64,000 nucleotides of DNA from Rubrivirga marina (lineage in GTDB: Bacteria; Bacteroidota; Rhodothermia; Rhodothermales; Rubricoccaceae), in the NCBI RefSeq assembly GCF_002283365.1, contig NZ_MQWD01000001.1, positions 2,592,771-2,656,770 on the forward strand, written 5' to 3'. Both the position numbers and the translations under genes were made by a program. The number at the start of each line of letters is the position of its first letter. The first letter of the stretch is position 1. This document shows positions 26,887 to 35,182 of the stretch, piece by piece. Below the pieces are notes generated by a model. That model saw nothing but the letters and a program-made list of their open reading frames with translations, was not told the origin of the DNA and searched no databases.

Positions 26887-28038
26887 ATGGCCGACCTGTT
26901 CGCATCGGAATCCACGCCGGAACTCGACCTGCCCGATGGGGCGGAGCGGCGGGCGCTCGTGGCCCTGTCGTTGGTGCCGGGCGTCGGGCCGGGGCGCGTG
27001 CTCGCGTTGCTGGCGGCGTTGGGCAGCGCGAACGCGGTGATGCGCGCGCCCGTCGGCCGGCTCGTCCGTGCCGAGGGCGTCGGGCGCCAGACCGCCGAGG
27101 CGATCCGCGCGTGGGACGACTGGCCCTCCGTCGACGCCCAGTTCCGCCGGGCTGCGTCCGTCGGGGCTCGGCTGGTGGCGCTCTCGGACCCCGAGTACCC
27201 GGACCTCCTTCGCCGGATCTACGACCCGCCATCGCACCTCTGGGTCCGCGGGCGGCTCACCGAGGCGGACGACCTCGCGGTGGCGATCGTCGGGACGCGG
27301 CGGGCGAGCGACTACGGCCGGCGAGTCGCGGAGGCGTTCGCAGGCGACCTCGTCGCCGCGGGCGTCACCGTGGTCAGCGGGCTGGCGTACGGCGTCGACG
27401 TGGCCGCGCACCGCGCGGCGCTCGCGGCAGGCGGGCGGACGATCGCCGTCCTCGGCTCGGGCGTCGATCGGATCTACCCGTCGCGGCACGCCCCGGTCGT
27501 CCGCCAGATCCTGGAGCGTGACGCTGGGGCCGTCGTCTCGGAGTTCCCCCTGGGCGCGGCGCCGGACGCCGCCAACTTCCCACGCCGCAACCGGGTCGTC
27601 TCCGGCCTCTGCCGCGCGACGGTCGTGGCCGAGGCGTTCGAGACCGGCGGGGCGCTGCTGACCGCAGGGATCGCCCTCGAGCAGAACCGCGAGGTGTTCG
27701 CCGTGCCCGCCTCGGTGTTCACGGAGGCGGGGGGGACGAACCGCCAGATCCAGCGCGGGGAAGCGGCCCTGGCCACGTCGGCTGTCGACGTGCTCGACGC
27801 CATCGCGCCCCAACTCGAGACGCCGAAGGCGTTGCCCATACGGCCTGAAGAGCCCGAGCTCCCACTCAACCGCGTCGAGCAGCGCCTTGTCGACGTGCTT
27901 ACGACCGAGCCACGCCCGCTCGACGCCGTCTGCGTCGACGCCGACCTCGACGCATCGACGGCGCTCGTGTACCTGCTCCAACTCGAGTTCCGAGGGGTCG
28001 TCCGCCAGCTCCAAGGGAAGCAGTTCGCGCGGACGTAG
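26887..28038 (+). CDS. dprA: DNA-processing protein DprA
   Basis: The 383-residue protein loads RecA on incoming single-stranded DNA in natural transformation. Three parts are seen: an N-terminal helix-hairpin-helix/SAM-like region (LSLVPGVGPGRVLALLAALG), a Rossmann-like DNA-binding domain (VAIVGTRRASDYGRRVAEAFA, VVSGLAYGVDVAAHRAAL, TIAVLGSGVDRIYPSRH, FPRRNRVVSGL), and a C-terminal winged-helix domain (LNRVEQRLVDVL). The conserved GTR and SG-A-GID-type segments are intact. No other competence genes lie in the window. Confidence 0.96.
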   Translation: MADLFASESTPELDLPDGAERRALVALSLVPGVGPGRVLALLAALGSANAVMRAPVGRLVRAEGVGRQTAEAIRAWDDWPSVDAQFRRAASVGARLVALSDPEYPDLLRRIYDPPSHLWVRGRLTEADDLAVAIVGTRRASDYGRRVAEAFAGDLVAAGVTVVSGLAYGVDVAAHRAALAAGGRTIAVLGSGVDRIYPSRHAPVVRQILERDAGAVVSEFPLGAAPDAANFPRRNRVVSGLCRATVVAEAFETGGALLTAGIALEQNREVFAVPASVFTEAGGTNRQIQRGEAALATSAVDVLDAIAPQLETPKALPIRPEEPELPLNRVEQRLVDVLTTEPRPLDAVCVDADLDASTALVYLLQLEFRGVVRQLQGKQFART

Positions 28039-28116
28039 GGCCCTCGTCGGGAGGCGCATCGGTACCTCCCCGAGCGGTCCGTGGGGCGCTGGAGGAACGG
28101 CAGCCGAACCGCTCCG

Positions 28117-28124
28117 TAGGCTCG
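28117..28124 (+). promoter_or_regulatory. Candidate -7 element (TAGGCTCG) for the EEP-family gene
   Basis: TAGGCTCG lies 26 nt before GTG 28143. Confidence 0.4.
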
Positions 28125-28142
28125 GCCCCTCTCTTTGGCCCC

Positions 28143-29273
28143 GTGACCGCGATCCGCATCACCTTGACCGTCCTCGCGGTCGCCCTCGTCCTCGCGACCG
28201 TGTTGCCCCTCGTCCGGTCGTCGGAGTGGTGGGTCCGGATGTTCGACTTCCCGCGGATGCAGATCGCCGCCGCGGCGGTCGTCGTGCTCGTGCTCTACGC
28301 CGCGTTCGACCTCTGGCTCGGCGAGCCGAACACCTGGGAGTGGGGGCTCCTCGTGGCGCTGGCCGTGGCGACGGCGTATCAGGTCGTCCGGATGGTGCCG
28401 TACACGCCGCTCCACTCGGTCCAGACGATCGGTGCCGACCCCGTCCTCGCAGACTCGTCGCGCCGCTTCCGGTTCGTCGTGTCGAACGTGCTGATGGAAA
28501 ACCGCGACGGCGACCGCTGGCTCGACGTCATGCGCGAGGCCGACCCCGACGTGATCGCGGCCGTTGAGACCGACGCGTGGTGGGCCGAGACGGCGCGGGC
28601 CCTCGCCGACGACTACCCGCACTACGTCGAGGTCCCGCAGGACGACACGTACGGGATGCTGGTCTACTCCAAGCTGCCGCTGTCGGAGACCGAAGTGCGC
28701 CACCTCGTCGAGCCAGAGGTCCCGAGCCTCTTCACGTCGGTCGAGCTCCGCTCCGGCGAGTCGGTGTCGCTCGTCGTCCTCCACCCGCGGCCGCCGCGGC
28801 CCGACATCCAGCAGGACTCCGAGCTCCGCGACGCCGAGCTCGTGCTCGCCGGCCGCGACGTGGCCCAGCACGACGGCCCGGTCGTCGTCGGCGGGGACCT
28901 CAACGACGTGGCGTGGAGCCACACGACGAGCCTCTTTCAGGAGCTCTCCGGCCTCCTCGACCCGCGCGTGGGCCGCGGCACGTTCTCGACCTTCCACGCT
29001 GACCACTGGTGGCTCCGCTACCCGCTCGACCACGTCTTCCACTCGGAGCACTTCGCTCTCCGCGAGCTCCGGCGGCTCGGCAACGTCGGGAGCGACCACT
29101 TCCCAATCCTCATCGAGCTCGAGCTGAACCCGGCCGTCCAGCCCCTCCAGGAGGCGCCCGAGGCGGAGCAGGAGGACGTCGAGGAGGGGCGCCACATGGT
29201 CGAGGAGGCGGAGCGGATGAAGGCCGAGGAGACGCCCGAAGATCACCGCGAGCGGGTCCGGGAGGACCAATGA
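28143..29273 (+). CDS. Membrane-anchored endonuclease/exonuclease/phosphatase-family protein
   Basis: The 376-residue product has three N-terminal membrane helices, then an EEP (DNase I-like) domain facing outside. The domain shows FVVSNVLMENRD, DPDVIAAVETD with the metal-binding Glu, VVVGGDLNDVAWS with the catalytic Asp-Asn pair, and NVGSDHFPI with the final catalytic Asp-His. The layout matches a common bacterial membrane EEP family whose substrate is unknown. The last ~60 residues are a charged Glu-rich tail. The start is GTG. Confidence 0.9.
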   Translation: MTAIRITLTVLAVALVLATVLPLVRSSEWWVRMFDFPRMQIAAAAVVVLVLYAAFDLWLGEPNTWEWGLLVALAVATAYQVVRMVPYTPLHSVQTIGADPVLADSSRRFRFVVSNVLMENRDGDRWLDVMREADPDVIAAVETDAWWAETARALADDYPHYVEVPQDDTYGMLVYSKLPLSETEVRHLVEPEVPSLFTSVELRSGESVSLVVLHPRPPRPDIQQDSELRDAELVLAGRDVAQHDGPVVVGGDLNDVAWSHTTSLFQELSGLLDPRVGRGTFSTFHADHWWLRYPLDHVFHSEHFALRELRRLGNVGSDHFPILIELELNPAVQPLQEAPEAEQEDVEEGRHMVEEAERMKAEETPEDHRERVREDQ

Positions 29274-29354
29274 GGGGCGAGGGGCGGCGTCTGGAAAGTT
29301 CCGGACGTCTTCGGCACGGCGCCCTGGCGGCTCCGGCGGGCGCCTGGCATCTTG

Positions 29355-29410
29355 CTCCTCCGCTCCTCCGCTCCTCCGCTCCTCCGCTCCTCCGCTCCTC
29401 CGCTCCTCCG
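29355..29410 (+). repeat. Tandem repeat: seven perfect copies of CTCCTCCG before the aminotransferase gene
   Basis: Seven identical 8-bp units end two bases before GTG 29413. They occupy the position of the leader and proximal promoter. No interruption or mismatch is present, as expected for a repeat that still slips. Each unit contains CCTCC, the same as the 16S rRNA anti-Shine-Dalgarno sequence. Confidence 0.97.
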
Positions 29411-29412
29411 CT

Positions 29413-30561
29413 GTGACCCTCGACGCCTACCGCGACCTGTTCGACGTCTCCGCGGACGGCGCGTACCTCGACCACGCGGCGACGGGCGTGCTCGGGCGGC
29501 ACGTCACGGACGCCGTCGGCGACTACCTCGAGGGACGGGCGGGGCGCATCGACGGGCGGTCGCCGAACAACTTCCCGGCCGACCTCGACCGGATCGAGCG
29601 AGCGCGCCGGCGGGCCGCGGACCTGGTCGGCGTGCCGGTCGAGTGGGTCGCGATGGTCCCGAACACCTCGTACGGGCTGAACCTCCTCGTCCAAGGGCTC
29701 GACTGGATGCCGGGCGATCGGGTGGCCGTCCCCGGGTGCGAGTTCCCCGCCAACCTGCTCCCGTGGCTCGGCCTGGCCGACCTCGGCGTCGAGGTGGACC
29801 GGGTCGCGCACCGCGACGGCGTGTTCTCGGTCGACGACGTCGCCGCGGCGATCCGGCCCGAGACGCGCGTCGTGGCGGTCTCGGCGGTCCAGTTCCTGTC
29901 CGGCTTTCGGTGCGACCTAGAGGCGATCGCCGCGCTGTGCCGCGACCGCGGCGTGCTGTTGGCCGTCGACGCCATCCAGGCGGTCGGCGCCGTCCGCCTC
30001 GACGCGGGCGCGCTCGGGATCGACCTGCTGGCGACGGGCGGCCACAAGTGGCTCGGGGCGATGCAGGGGGCCGGCTTCGTGGCTGTCGCGCCCGATCTGA
30101 TGGAGCGCCTCCGGCCGATGCGCGGCTGGCTCAACGGGCCCGTCGACTGGGACGACTTCGACGCGATCTCGACCGACCTCCACCCGGACGCGACCCGCTT
30201 CCACGTCGGCACGATGCCGACGGCCGGGCTCTACGCGCTCGACGCCGCGCTCGGCGCGATCCTCGGGGTGGGTCCGGACGCCATCGAACGGGCCGCGCTC
30301 GCCAACGCGGCCCGCCTCGGGGACGGGTTGGAGCGTCTCGGGTACGACCGAGTCGGGCCGCAGGGGGAGCCGAGGTCCGGCATCGTCACCGTCCGCGCCG
30401 ACGACCCCGAGGGGCTCCATGCCCACCTCGTCGAGCGCGGTGTGACCTGCTCGTTGCGGAGCCGGCTCGTTCGGTTCGCCGCCCACGCCCAGACGCGTCC
30501 CGAGGCGGTCGACCTCGCGCTCGACGCCGTCGCTTCCTTCAGCCGCCCCGTCGCTGCATGA
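29413..30561 (+). CDS. Class V aminotransferase-fold PLP enzyme (cysteine desulfurase/epimerase-like)
   Basis: The 382-residue protein has the class V fold: YLDHAATGVLGRHV at the start, the PLP-binding LAVDAIQAVGAVRLD with conserved Asp, and the Schiff-base Lys in ATGGHKWLGAMQGAG. The C-terminal part lacks the Cys-bearing loop of NifS/SufS desulfurases, so it is closer to the isopenicillin N epimerase-like branch. The true substrate is unknown. The GTG start lies two bases after an eight-base tandem repeat. The stop overlaps the rluD start (ATGA), so both are probably expressed together. Confidence 0.87.
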   Translation: MTLDAYRDLFDVSADGAYLDHAATGVLGRHVTDAVGDYLEGRAGRIDGRSPNNFPADLDRIERARRRAADLVGVPVEWVAMVPNTSYGLNLLVQGLDWMPGDRVAVPGCEFPANLLPWLGLADLGVEVDRVAHRDGVFSVDDVAAAIRPETRVVAVSAVQFLSGFRCDLEAIAALCRDRGVLLAVDAIQAVGAVRLDAGALGIDLLATGGHKWLGAMQGAGFVAVAPDLMERLRPMRGWLNGPVDWDDFDAISTDLHPDATRFHVGTMPTAGLYALDAALGAILGVGPDAIERAALANAARLGDGLERLGYDRVGPQGEPRSGIVTVRADDPEGLHAHLVERGVTCSLRSRLVRFAAHAQTRPEAVDLALDAVASFSRPVAA

Positions 30562-31634
30562 GCCAGGAGCCCGACAAGATCGAGACGATCATCGAACTCG
30601 ACGTCCCGCCGGGCCAGTCGCCCGTTCGGCTCGACGTCTACATCACCGACAAGACGGCGAACGCGACGCGCTCGAAGGTCCAGCGCGGCATCAAGGACGG
30701 CAACGTCGACGTCAACGGCGAGACGGTCACGAAGGTCTCGACCCCGGTCCAGCCCGGCGACCACATCGTGTGCCGCGTGATGCGTCCGCCCCCGATCGAA
30801 GTCGTCCCGGAGGACATTCCGCTCGACGTCGTCTACGAGGACGACACGCTCCTCGTGGTCAACAAGCCGGCCGGGATGGTCGTCCACCCGGCCTACGGGC
30901 ACCGCTCGGGGACGCTCATCAACGCGCTCCTCCACCACGTCGGCGCCGGCCCGCTCGCGGCCGACGACGTCGAGGACTCCGACGACGACGACGTCGGGCT
31001 GGCGACGGCGACGGCCGGGCCGCGCTTCGACGGGGACCCGACGATTCGGCCGGGCCTCGTCCACCGGCTCGACAAGGACACGACGGGGCTGATGGTGGTC
31101 GCCAAGACGGACATCGCCGCCGCCCATCTGGGTCAGCAGTTCGCCGAGCGGACGATCGAGCGGCGCTACCTCGCCCTCGTCTGGGGGGGGCTCGACGGCC
31201 CCGGCCGGGTCGAGGGCTGGCTCGGGCGGAGCCCCCGCGACCGGAAGAAGATGTCGGTGCGCCCGGAGGGGGAGGGGAAGTGGGCCGCCACGACCTACGA
31301 GCCTGTCGAGTCGTTTGCCCACACGGCCCTCGTGCGCTTCAAACTCGAGACCGGACGGACGCACCAGATCCGCGTCCACGCGGCCTCCGTCGGGCACCCC
31401 GTCTTCGGCGACACGACCTACGGCGGGGACCGGATCGTCTACGGATCGGCCGAGGGGTCACGGAAGGCGTTCGTCCGGAACCTCTTCTCCCGCCTCGGTC
31501 CCCGGCAGGCTCTTCATGCGGCGACGTTGGGGTTCGTCCACCCCGACACGGGAGACGTGCATTCATTCGAGGCGCCCCTCCCCGACGACATGGCTTGGGT
31601 GGTCGGTCGTCTTCGGGGGGTCGAGCCCGGCTGA
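30558..31634 (+). CDS. rluD: 23S rRNA pseudouridine synthase, RluD-like
   Basis: The 358-residue enzyme has an N-terminal S4 RNA-binding domain (RLDVYITDKTANATRSKVQRGIKDGNVDVNG region) and a catalytic RluA/RluD-type domain. The catalytic Asp is in the invariant GLVHRLDKDTTGLMVVAK. VVNKPAGMVVHPAYG, ERRYLALVWG and TGRTHQIRVHAASVGHPVFGD are further family motifs. RluD converts uridines in helix 69 of 23S rRNA. The Lys-Asn-rich insertion usual at residues ~135-150 is replaced by an acidic stretch. A run of eight G bases (31183-31190) lies in the coding sequence. It overlaps the aminotransferase gene by ATGA, placing it downstream of the eight-base repeat. Confidence 0.92.
   Translation: MSQEPDKIETIIELDVPPGQSPVRLDVYITDKTANATRSKVQRGIKDGNVDVNGETVTKVSTPVQPGDHIVCRVMRPPPIEVVPEDIPLDVVYEDDTLLVVNKPAGMVVHPAYGHRSGTLINALLHHVGAGPLAADDVEDSDDDDVGLATATAGPRFDGDPTIRPGLVHRLDKDTTGLMVVAKTDIAAAHLGQQFAERTIERRYLALVWGGLDGPGRVEGWLGRSPRDRKKMSVRPEGEGKWAATTYEPVESFAHTALVRFKLETGRTHQIRVHAASVGHPVFGDTTYGGDRIVYGSAEGSRKAFVRNLFSRLGPRQALHAATLGFVHPDTGDVHSFEAPLPDDMAWVVGRLRGVEPG
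31183..31190 (+). repeat. Homopolymeric G8 tract inside rluD
   Basis: Eight consecutive G bases encode Trp-Gly-Gly in the middle of the catalytic domain. Confidence 0.85.
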
Positions 31635-31653
31635 TCGGGCAGGGGGGCGTGAT

Positions 31654-31676
31654 CCCGCCCGTCGCCGGGCGGCGGG
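31654..31676 (+). terminator. Possible hairpin after rluD
   Basis: CCGCCCG (31655-31661) pairs with CGGGCGG (31666-31672) across a TCGC loop, 20 nt after the rluD stop. No U-tract follows, so this is a weak call. Confidence 0.35.
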
Positions 31677-31697
31677 ACCCCGGATGCGGGGTGCTGG

Positions 31698-31705
31698 TAC
31701 CTACC
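31698..31705 (+). promoter_or_regulatory. Weak candidate -7 element (TACCTACC) for the PtsN-like gene
   Basis: TACCTACC lies 27 nt before ATG 31725. The match is partial but the spacing is the preferred one. Confidence 0.3.
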
Positions 31706-31724
31706 GGCGCCCCGCATCATCCGC

Positions 31725-32198
31725 ATGACTGACATCCCTCGGCTCGCCGACCTCCTCGCTCCCGACCGTGTGGCGGTCCGCGTGTCGGTGGCGACGCGGG
31801 AAGAGGCCGTGGACATCGCCGTCGGCCTGCTCGCCGACTGTCCCTCCGTCGTCGACCCCGCCCGCCTGGCGGCCGACGTGGAGGGCCGGGAGGCGCTCAT
31901 GTCGACCGGAGTAGGGGAGGGTCTGGCCCTTCCGCACGCCCGGACGTCGGCCGTGACGTCGACCGTCGCCACGCTCTGCACGCTCGCGGTCCCGGTGGAT
32001 TGGGACGCGCACGACGGCGCGCCCGTCGACCTCGTCCTCCTCTTCGCGGGGCCCGAGGCGGCGCGGGCGACGCACGTCCGTCTGCTGGCGCATCTGTCGC
32101 GCGTGTTGAGCGCGGCCAAGGTCCGCCATCGCATCGCCGAGGCGGAGACCCCGGAGGCGCTGGTGGCCGCCGTCGTGGAGGCCGAGGCGAACGTGTAG
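31725..32198 (+). CDS. PTS EIIA-type (PtsN-like) regulatory protein
   Basis: The 157-residue single-domain protein has the fructose/mannitol EIIA fold. GREALMSTGVGEGLALPHARTS contains the phospho-acceptor His in the invariant PHA motif. VDLVLLFAGPEAARATHVRLLAHLSRVL is the second conserved block. There is no permease domain, so it belongs to the PtsN class that regulates rather than transports. No EI or HPr gene is seen in the window. It precedes hisS. Confidence 0.88.
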   Translation: MTDIPRLADLLAPDRVAVRVSVATREEAVDIAVGLLADCPSVVDPARLAADVEGREALMSTGVGEGLALPHARTSAVTSTVATLCTLAVPVDWDAHDGAPVDLVLLFAGPEAARATHVRLLAHLSRVLSAAKVRHRIAEAETPEALVAAVVEAEANV

Positions 32199-32282
32199 GC
32201 CCGTCGGGTCGGATTTCGCAGAGTGCGCGTGTCGACGCGCGCGGTCCCGCCGGACCTTCCGGTCCCATCTGCCCGCCTCCGC

Positions 32283-33578
32283 ATGGCTTATCAGACGATC
32301 CGCGGCACGTTCGACGTCCTCCCCGACGCTCACAGCTCGGGCGGCTCCGAGATCCCCGGCTCGTCCGCGTGGCGCCACGTCGAGGGCGTGGTCCGCGGCG
32401 TGATGGAGCGGTTCGCGTTCGAGGAGGTCCGGACGCCCGTAATCGAGCCGCTCGAGCTCGTCGCGCGCGGCGTCGGCGGGACGACGGACATCGTGCAGAA
32501 GGAGATGTTTACGGTCGAGCGGACGAAGGAGACGTACGTCCTCCGCCCCGAAGTCACGGCGCCGGTCATGCGGGCGTACCTCCAGCACCACCTCGACCAG
32601 CGCGGCGGGGCCCAGCGGCTGTACTACCTCGGGCCGTGCTTCCGCGCCGAGCGTCCGCAGAAGGGTCGGTTCCGCCAGTTCCACCAGTTCGGGACCGAGC
32701 TCCTCGGTTCCGACGACCCGCGCGCGGACGCCGAGGTCATCGCCAACATGCGGGCGGTCTACGACGCGTTCGGGGTCACGAATACGCGGCTCCGCCTCAA
32801 CACCCTCGGCGACGCCGCCGACCGCCCGGCCTACCGCGACGCCCTCCGCCAGTACTTCGAGCCCCACGCCGACGTCCTCTCGGACACGTCCCGCCAGCGG
32901 CTGGAGACGAACCCGCTCCGGATCCTCGACACGAAGGATCCCGATGAGCGCGCGCTTCTCGCTGACGCACCCAAGCTCCCGGACTTCGTAGGCGACGAAG
33001 CTCTCGCCCACTACGAGACGGTCAAGACGCTCCTCGACGGCCTCGGCGTCCCGTACGTCGAGGACCCCCTGCTCGTCCGCGGCCTCGACTACTACACGCG
33101 GACTGTGTTCGAGCTGGAGTCCGACGCGCTCGGCGCCCAGGGCGCGTTGTGCGCAGGGGGGCGCTACGACGGGCTCGCGCAGGCCGTGGGGAGCAAGCGT
33201 CCGGTGCCGGCGGTCGGCTACGCAGCCGGGATCGAGCGGCTGTTCATTGCCCTCGAGGACGAGGGCTACGCGTTCCCCGCGCCGCCGCGGCCCGACGTCT
33301 TCCTCGTCTGCCTCGGTGACGCCGCCGAGGCGGCCGGGTTCGGGATCGCCCAGACGCTCCGCCAGGCCGGCCTCGCCGTCGACTTCGCGCTCGGCGGCCG
33401 CTCGATGAAGGCCCAGATGAAGGCCGCCGACCGCTCGCAGGCGGGCTACTCTGTCATCCTCGGGGAGGACGAGCTCGCGCAGGGCGTGGCCCAGGTCCGC
33501 GACCTCGGCGAGAGCGAGCAGCGGGCCGTCCCCATCGGCCGGCTGGCGGTCGAGCTCGTCCGCGAGACGGCGGCGTAA
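32283..33578 (+). CDS. hisS: Histidyl-tRNA synthetase
   Basis: The 431-residue class II synthetase charges tRNA-His. It has IRGTFDVLPD at the start, motif 2 as YYLGPCFRAERPQKGRFRQFHQFG, the His-specific LVRGLDYYTRTVFE, and motif 3 within VGYAAGIERLFIALE. A C-terminal anticodon-binding alpha/beta domain follows (DVFLVCLGDAAEAAGFGIAQ ... SMKAQMKAADRSQAGYSVILG). ATG 32283 gives the usual start. It follows the PtsN-like gene and precedes lgt. Confidence 0.96.
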   Translation: MAYQTIRGTFDVLPDAHSSGGSEIPGSSAWRHVEGVVRGVMERFAFEEVRTPVIEPLELVARGVGGTTDIVQKEMFTVERTKETYVLRPEVTAPVMRAYLQHHLDQRGGAQRLYYLGPCFRAERPQKGRFRQFHQFGTELLGSDDPRADAEVIANMRAVYDAFGVTNTRLRLNTLGDAADRPAYRDALRQYFEPHADVLSDTSRQRLETNPLRILDTKDPDERALLADAPKLPDFVGDEALAHYETVKTLLDGLGVPYVEDPLLVRGLDYYTRTVFELESDALGAQGALCAGGRYDGLAQAVGSKRPVPAVGYAAGIERLFIALEDEGYAFPAPPRPDVFLVCLGDAAEAAGFGIAQTLRQAGLAVDFALGGRSMKAQMKAADRSQAGYSVILGEDELAQGVAQVRDLGESEQRAVPIGRLAVELVRETAA

Positions 33579-33611
33579 CCCGTTCGCACCCCGGGGCGTC
33601 TCGGCGTCCGC

Positions 33612-33619
33612 TAGCTTCC
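33612..33619 (+). promoter_or_regulatory. Candidate -7 element (TAGCTTCC) for lgt
   Basis: TAGCTTCC lies 27 nt before ATG 33639, just after hisS. Confidence 0.5.
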
Positions 33620-33638
33620 CGCGACTCTCCTCCGCCCG

Positions 33639-34616
33639 ATGTACCCCCGGATCAGCGACCTCACGCGCGACCTCTTCGGCTTCGAACTGCCGGTCCCGCT
33701 CTACTCGTTCGGCCTCATGGTGGCCGTCGCCATCCTCGTCGCGACGGCCATGACCCGGATCGAGGTCGACCGCCGGTACGCGCTCGGGTGGATGTCGGCC
33801 GTCCGCGCGAAGGTGAAGGACGCGAAGGGGCGCGAGAAGGTGGCGCTCACGAGCCCGTCGGCGCTCTTGTGGAACATGGCGCTGATGGCCGGCTTCTTCG
33901 GCGTCGTCGGCGCCAAGCTGTTCCACATCATCGACTACTGGGACGAGTTCACGGCCGACCCGCTCGGGATGATCTTTTCCGGGTCCGGGCTGACGGTCTA
34001 CGGCGGCATCCTGCTCGGCTCCGTCGTCATTCTGTGGTACGCCAAGAAGAAGGGCGTCAGCCGCGCCCACCTCGCCGACGCCGCGGCGCCAGGCCTGCTG
34101 TTCGCCTACGGCATCGGGCGGATCGGGTGCTACCTCTCCGGCGACGGTGACTGGGGCGTGTGCTCGCAGCTCGAGGACAAGCCCGGCTGGATTCCGTCGT
34201 GGCTGTGGAGCGAGACGTTTCCGCGCAACATGCTCGGGCAGATGGACCCCGTCGTGTACAACGCCACGCAGCGGGGGGCCGAGTGCACGCTCGCCAGCCC
34301 CGACGGCGTGTATCCGACGATGCTCTACGAGTTCGCGATGGCGGCCGTGCTCGCCGGCGTCCTCTGGATGCTGCGCAAGAACCCGTTCCAGGCCGGCTGG
34401 CTGATCTCGCTCTACCTCGTGTTCGCGGGCCTCGAGCGGTTCCTGATTGAGTTCATCCGCGTCAACCCGGAGGCCGCGTTCGGGATGCCACAGTCGCAGC
34501 TGATCTCCATCGGCTTCGTTCTGGCCGGGCTCGTCGGCCTCGCCCTCACGACGCGGCGGCGGACCGACGACACGACGCCCGACGCCGAACCGGCCGCGGC
34601 GACCGCCACGGCATGA
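33639..34616 (+). CDS. lgt: Phosphatidylglycerol--prolipoprotein diacylglyceryl transferase
   Basis: The 325-residue inner-membrane protein has seven predicted helices and attaches diacylglycerol to the Cys of prolipoproteins. Family motifs include PVPLYSFGLMVAVAILVA near the start, GLTVYGGILLG, the signature GRIGCYLSGDGDWG with the essential Arg and Gly, and DGVYPTMLYEFAMA. Two periplasmic inserts make it somewhat longer than the E. coli enzyme. Several lipoproteins in this window would be its substrates. Its stop overlaps the start of the thioredoxin-like gene (ATGA). Confidence 0.95.
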   Translation: MYPRISDLTRDLFGFELPVPLYSFGLMVAVAILVATAMTRIEVDRRYALGWMSAVRAKVKDAKGREKVALTSPSALLWNMALMAGFFGVVGAKLFHIIDYWDEFTADPLGMIFSGSGLTVYGGILLGSVVILWYAKKKGVSRAHLADAAAPGLLFAYGIGRIGCYLSGDGDWGVCSQLEDKPGWIPSWLWSETFPRNMLGQMDPVVYNATQRGAECTLASPDGVYPTMLYEFAMAAVLAGVLWMLRKNPFQAGWLISLYLVFAGLERFLIEFIRVNPEAAFGMPQSQLISIGFVLAGLVGLALTTRRRTDDTTPDAEPAAATATA

Positions 34617-35182
34617 GGCGCGCGGCCCTCGCCGTCGCGCTCGTGGCCTGCGGCGCTTCCGCCCAGCCGCCTCGGGTCACGTCCGTCGACGTGGCTTCGG
34701 CCACCTCGGGCGACGACTCGACCGAGGTGGAGCGAGTCGCCATGCCGGCCTTCGCGTTCCCGTCGCTCGCCGACCCGGCGGTGGTCTACACCCCGGACCG
34801 CTTCGCGGGTCGGTTCGTGCTCATCGACTTCTGGGCCTCGTGGTGTGTGCCGTGCCACGCTGAGATCCCGCGCATCGCGGCGGTCCACGAGGCGTTCGGC
34901 GACCGGCTCGACGTCCTCAGCGTCTCGCTGGACCTGTACCCGGACGACGCCGAGGCCTTCCGCCAGCGCGTCGCGCCGATGCCGTGGCTCCACGGCTTCG
35001 TGGGCGAGGAGTTCGACCACCCGTCCGTGGCGGCCTTCGGCGTCGACCGGCTCCCGGCCGCCGTCCTCCTCGGCCCCGACGGAACGATCCGCGCGCGCGG
35101 CGGGGCGCTCCGACGCGACCTCCTCTGGCCGACCATCGAACGTGAGCTCGGCCAGGAGCGACCCGACGCCGATGCACCCTGA
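34613..35182 (+). CDS. TlpA/ResA-like exported thioredoxin-fold protein
   Basis: The 189-residue product has a short signal (AALAVALVACGASAQ). The thioredoxin-like domain carries the redox motif WCVPC in LIDFWASWCVPCHAEIPRI and the cis-Pro loop RLPAAVLLGPDG. TlpA/ResA proteins reduce disulfides in the envelope, for example during cytochrome c maturation. It overlaps lgt at its start and the PLP decarboxylase gene at its end, so the three are probably one transcription unit. Confidence 0.9.
   Translation: MRRAALAVALVACGASAQPPRVTSVDVASATSGDDSTEVERVAMPAFAFPSLADPAVVYTPDRFAGRFVLIDFWASWCVPCHAEIPRIAAVHEAFGDRLDVLSVSLDLYPDDAEAFRQRVAPMPWLHGFVGEEFDHPSVAAFGVDRLPAAVLLGPDGTIRARGGALRRDLLWPTIERELGQERPDADAP

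Noticed and set aside
29355..29410. CRISPR array
   Set aside because: The repeats are contiguous 8-bp units without spacers; the array at 36647-36694 is the same in kind, and no cas genes are present.
31654..31676. Riboswitch or attenuator before the PtsN-like gene
   Set aside because: The 90-bp gap shows only one simple hairpin near the rluD stop and no conserved aptamer-like pattern.
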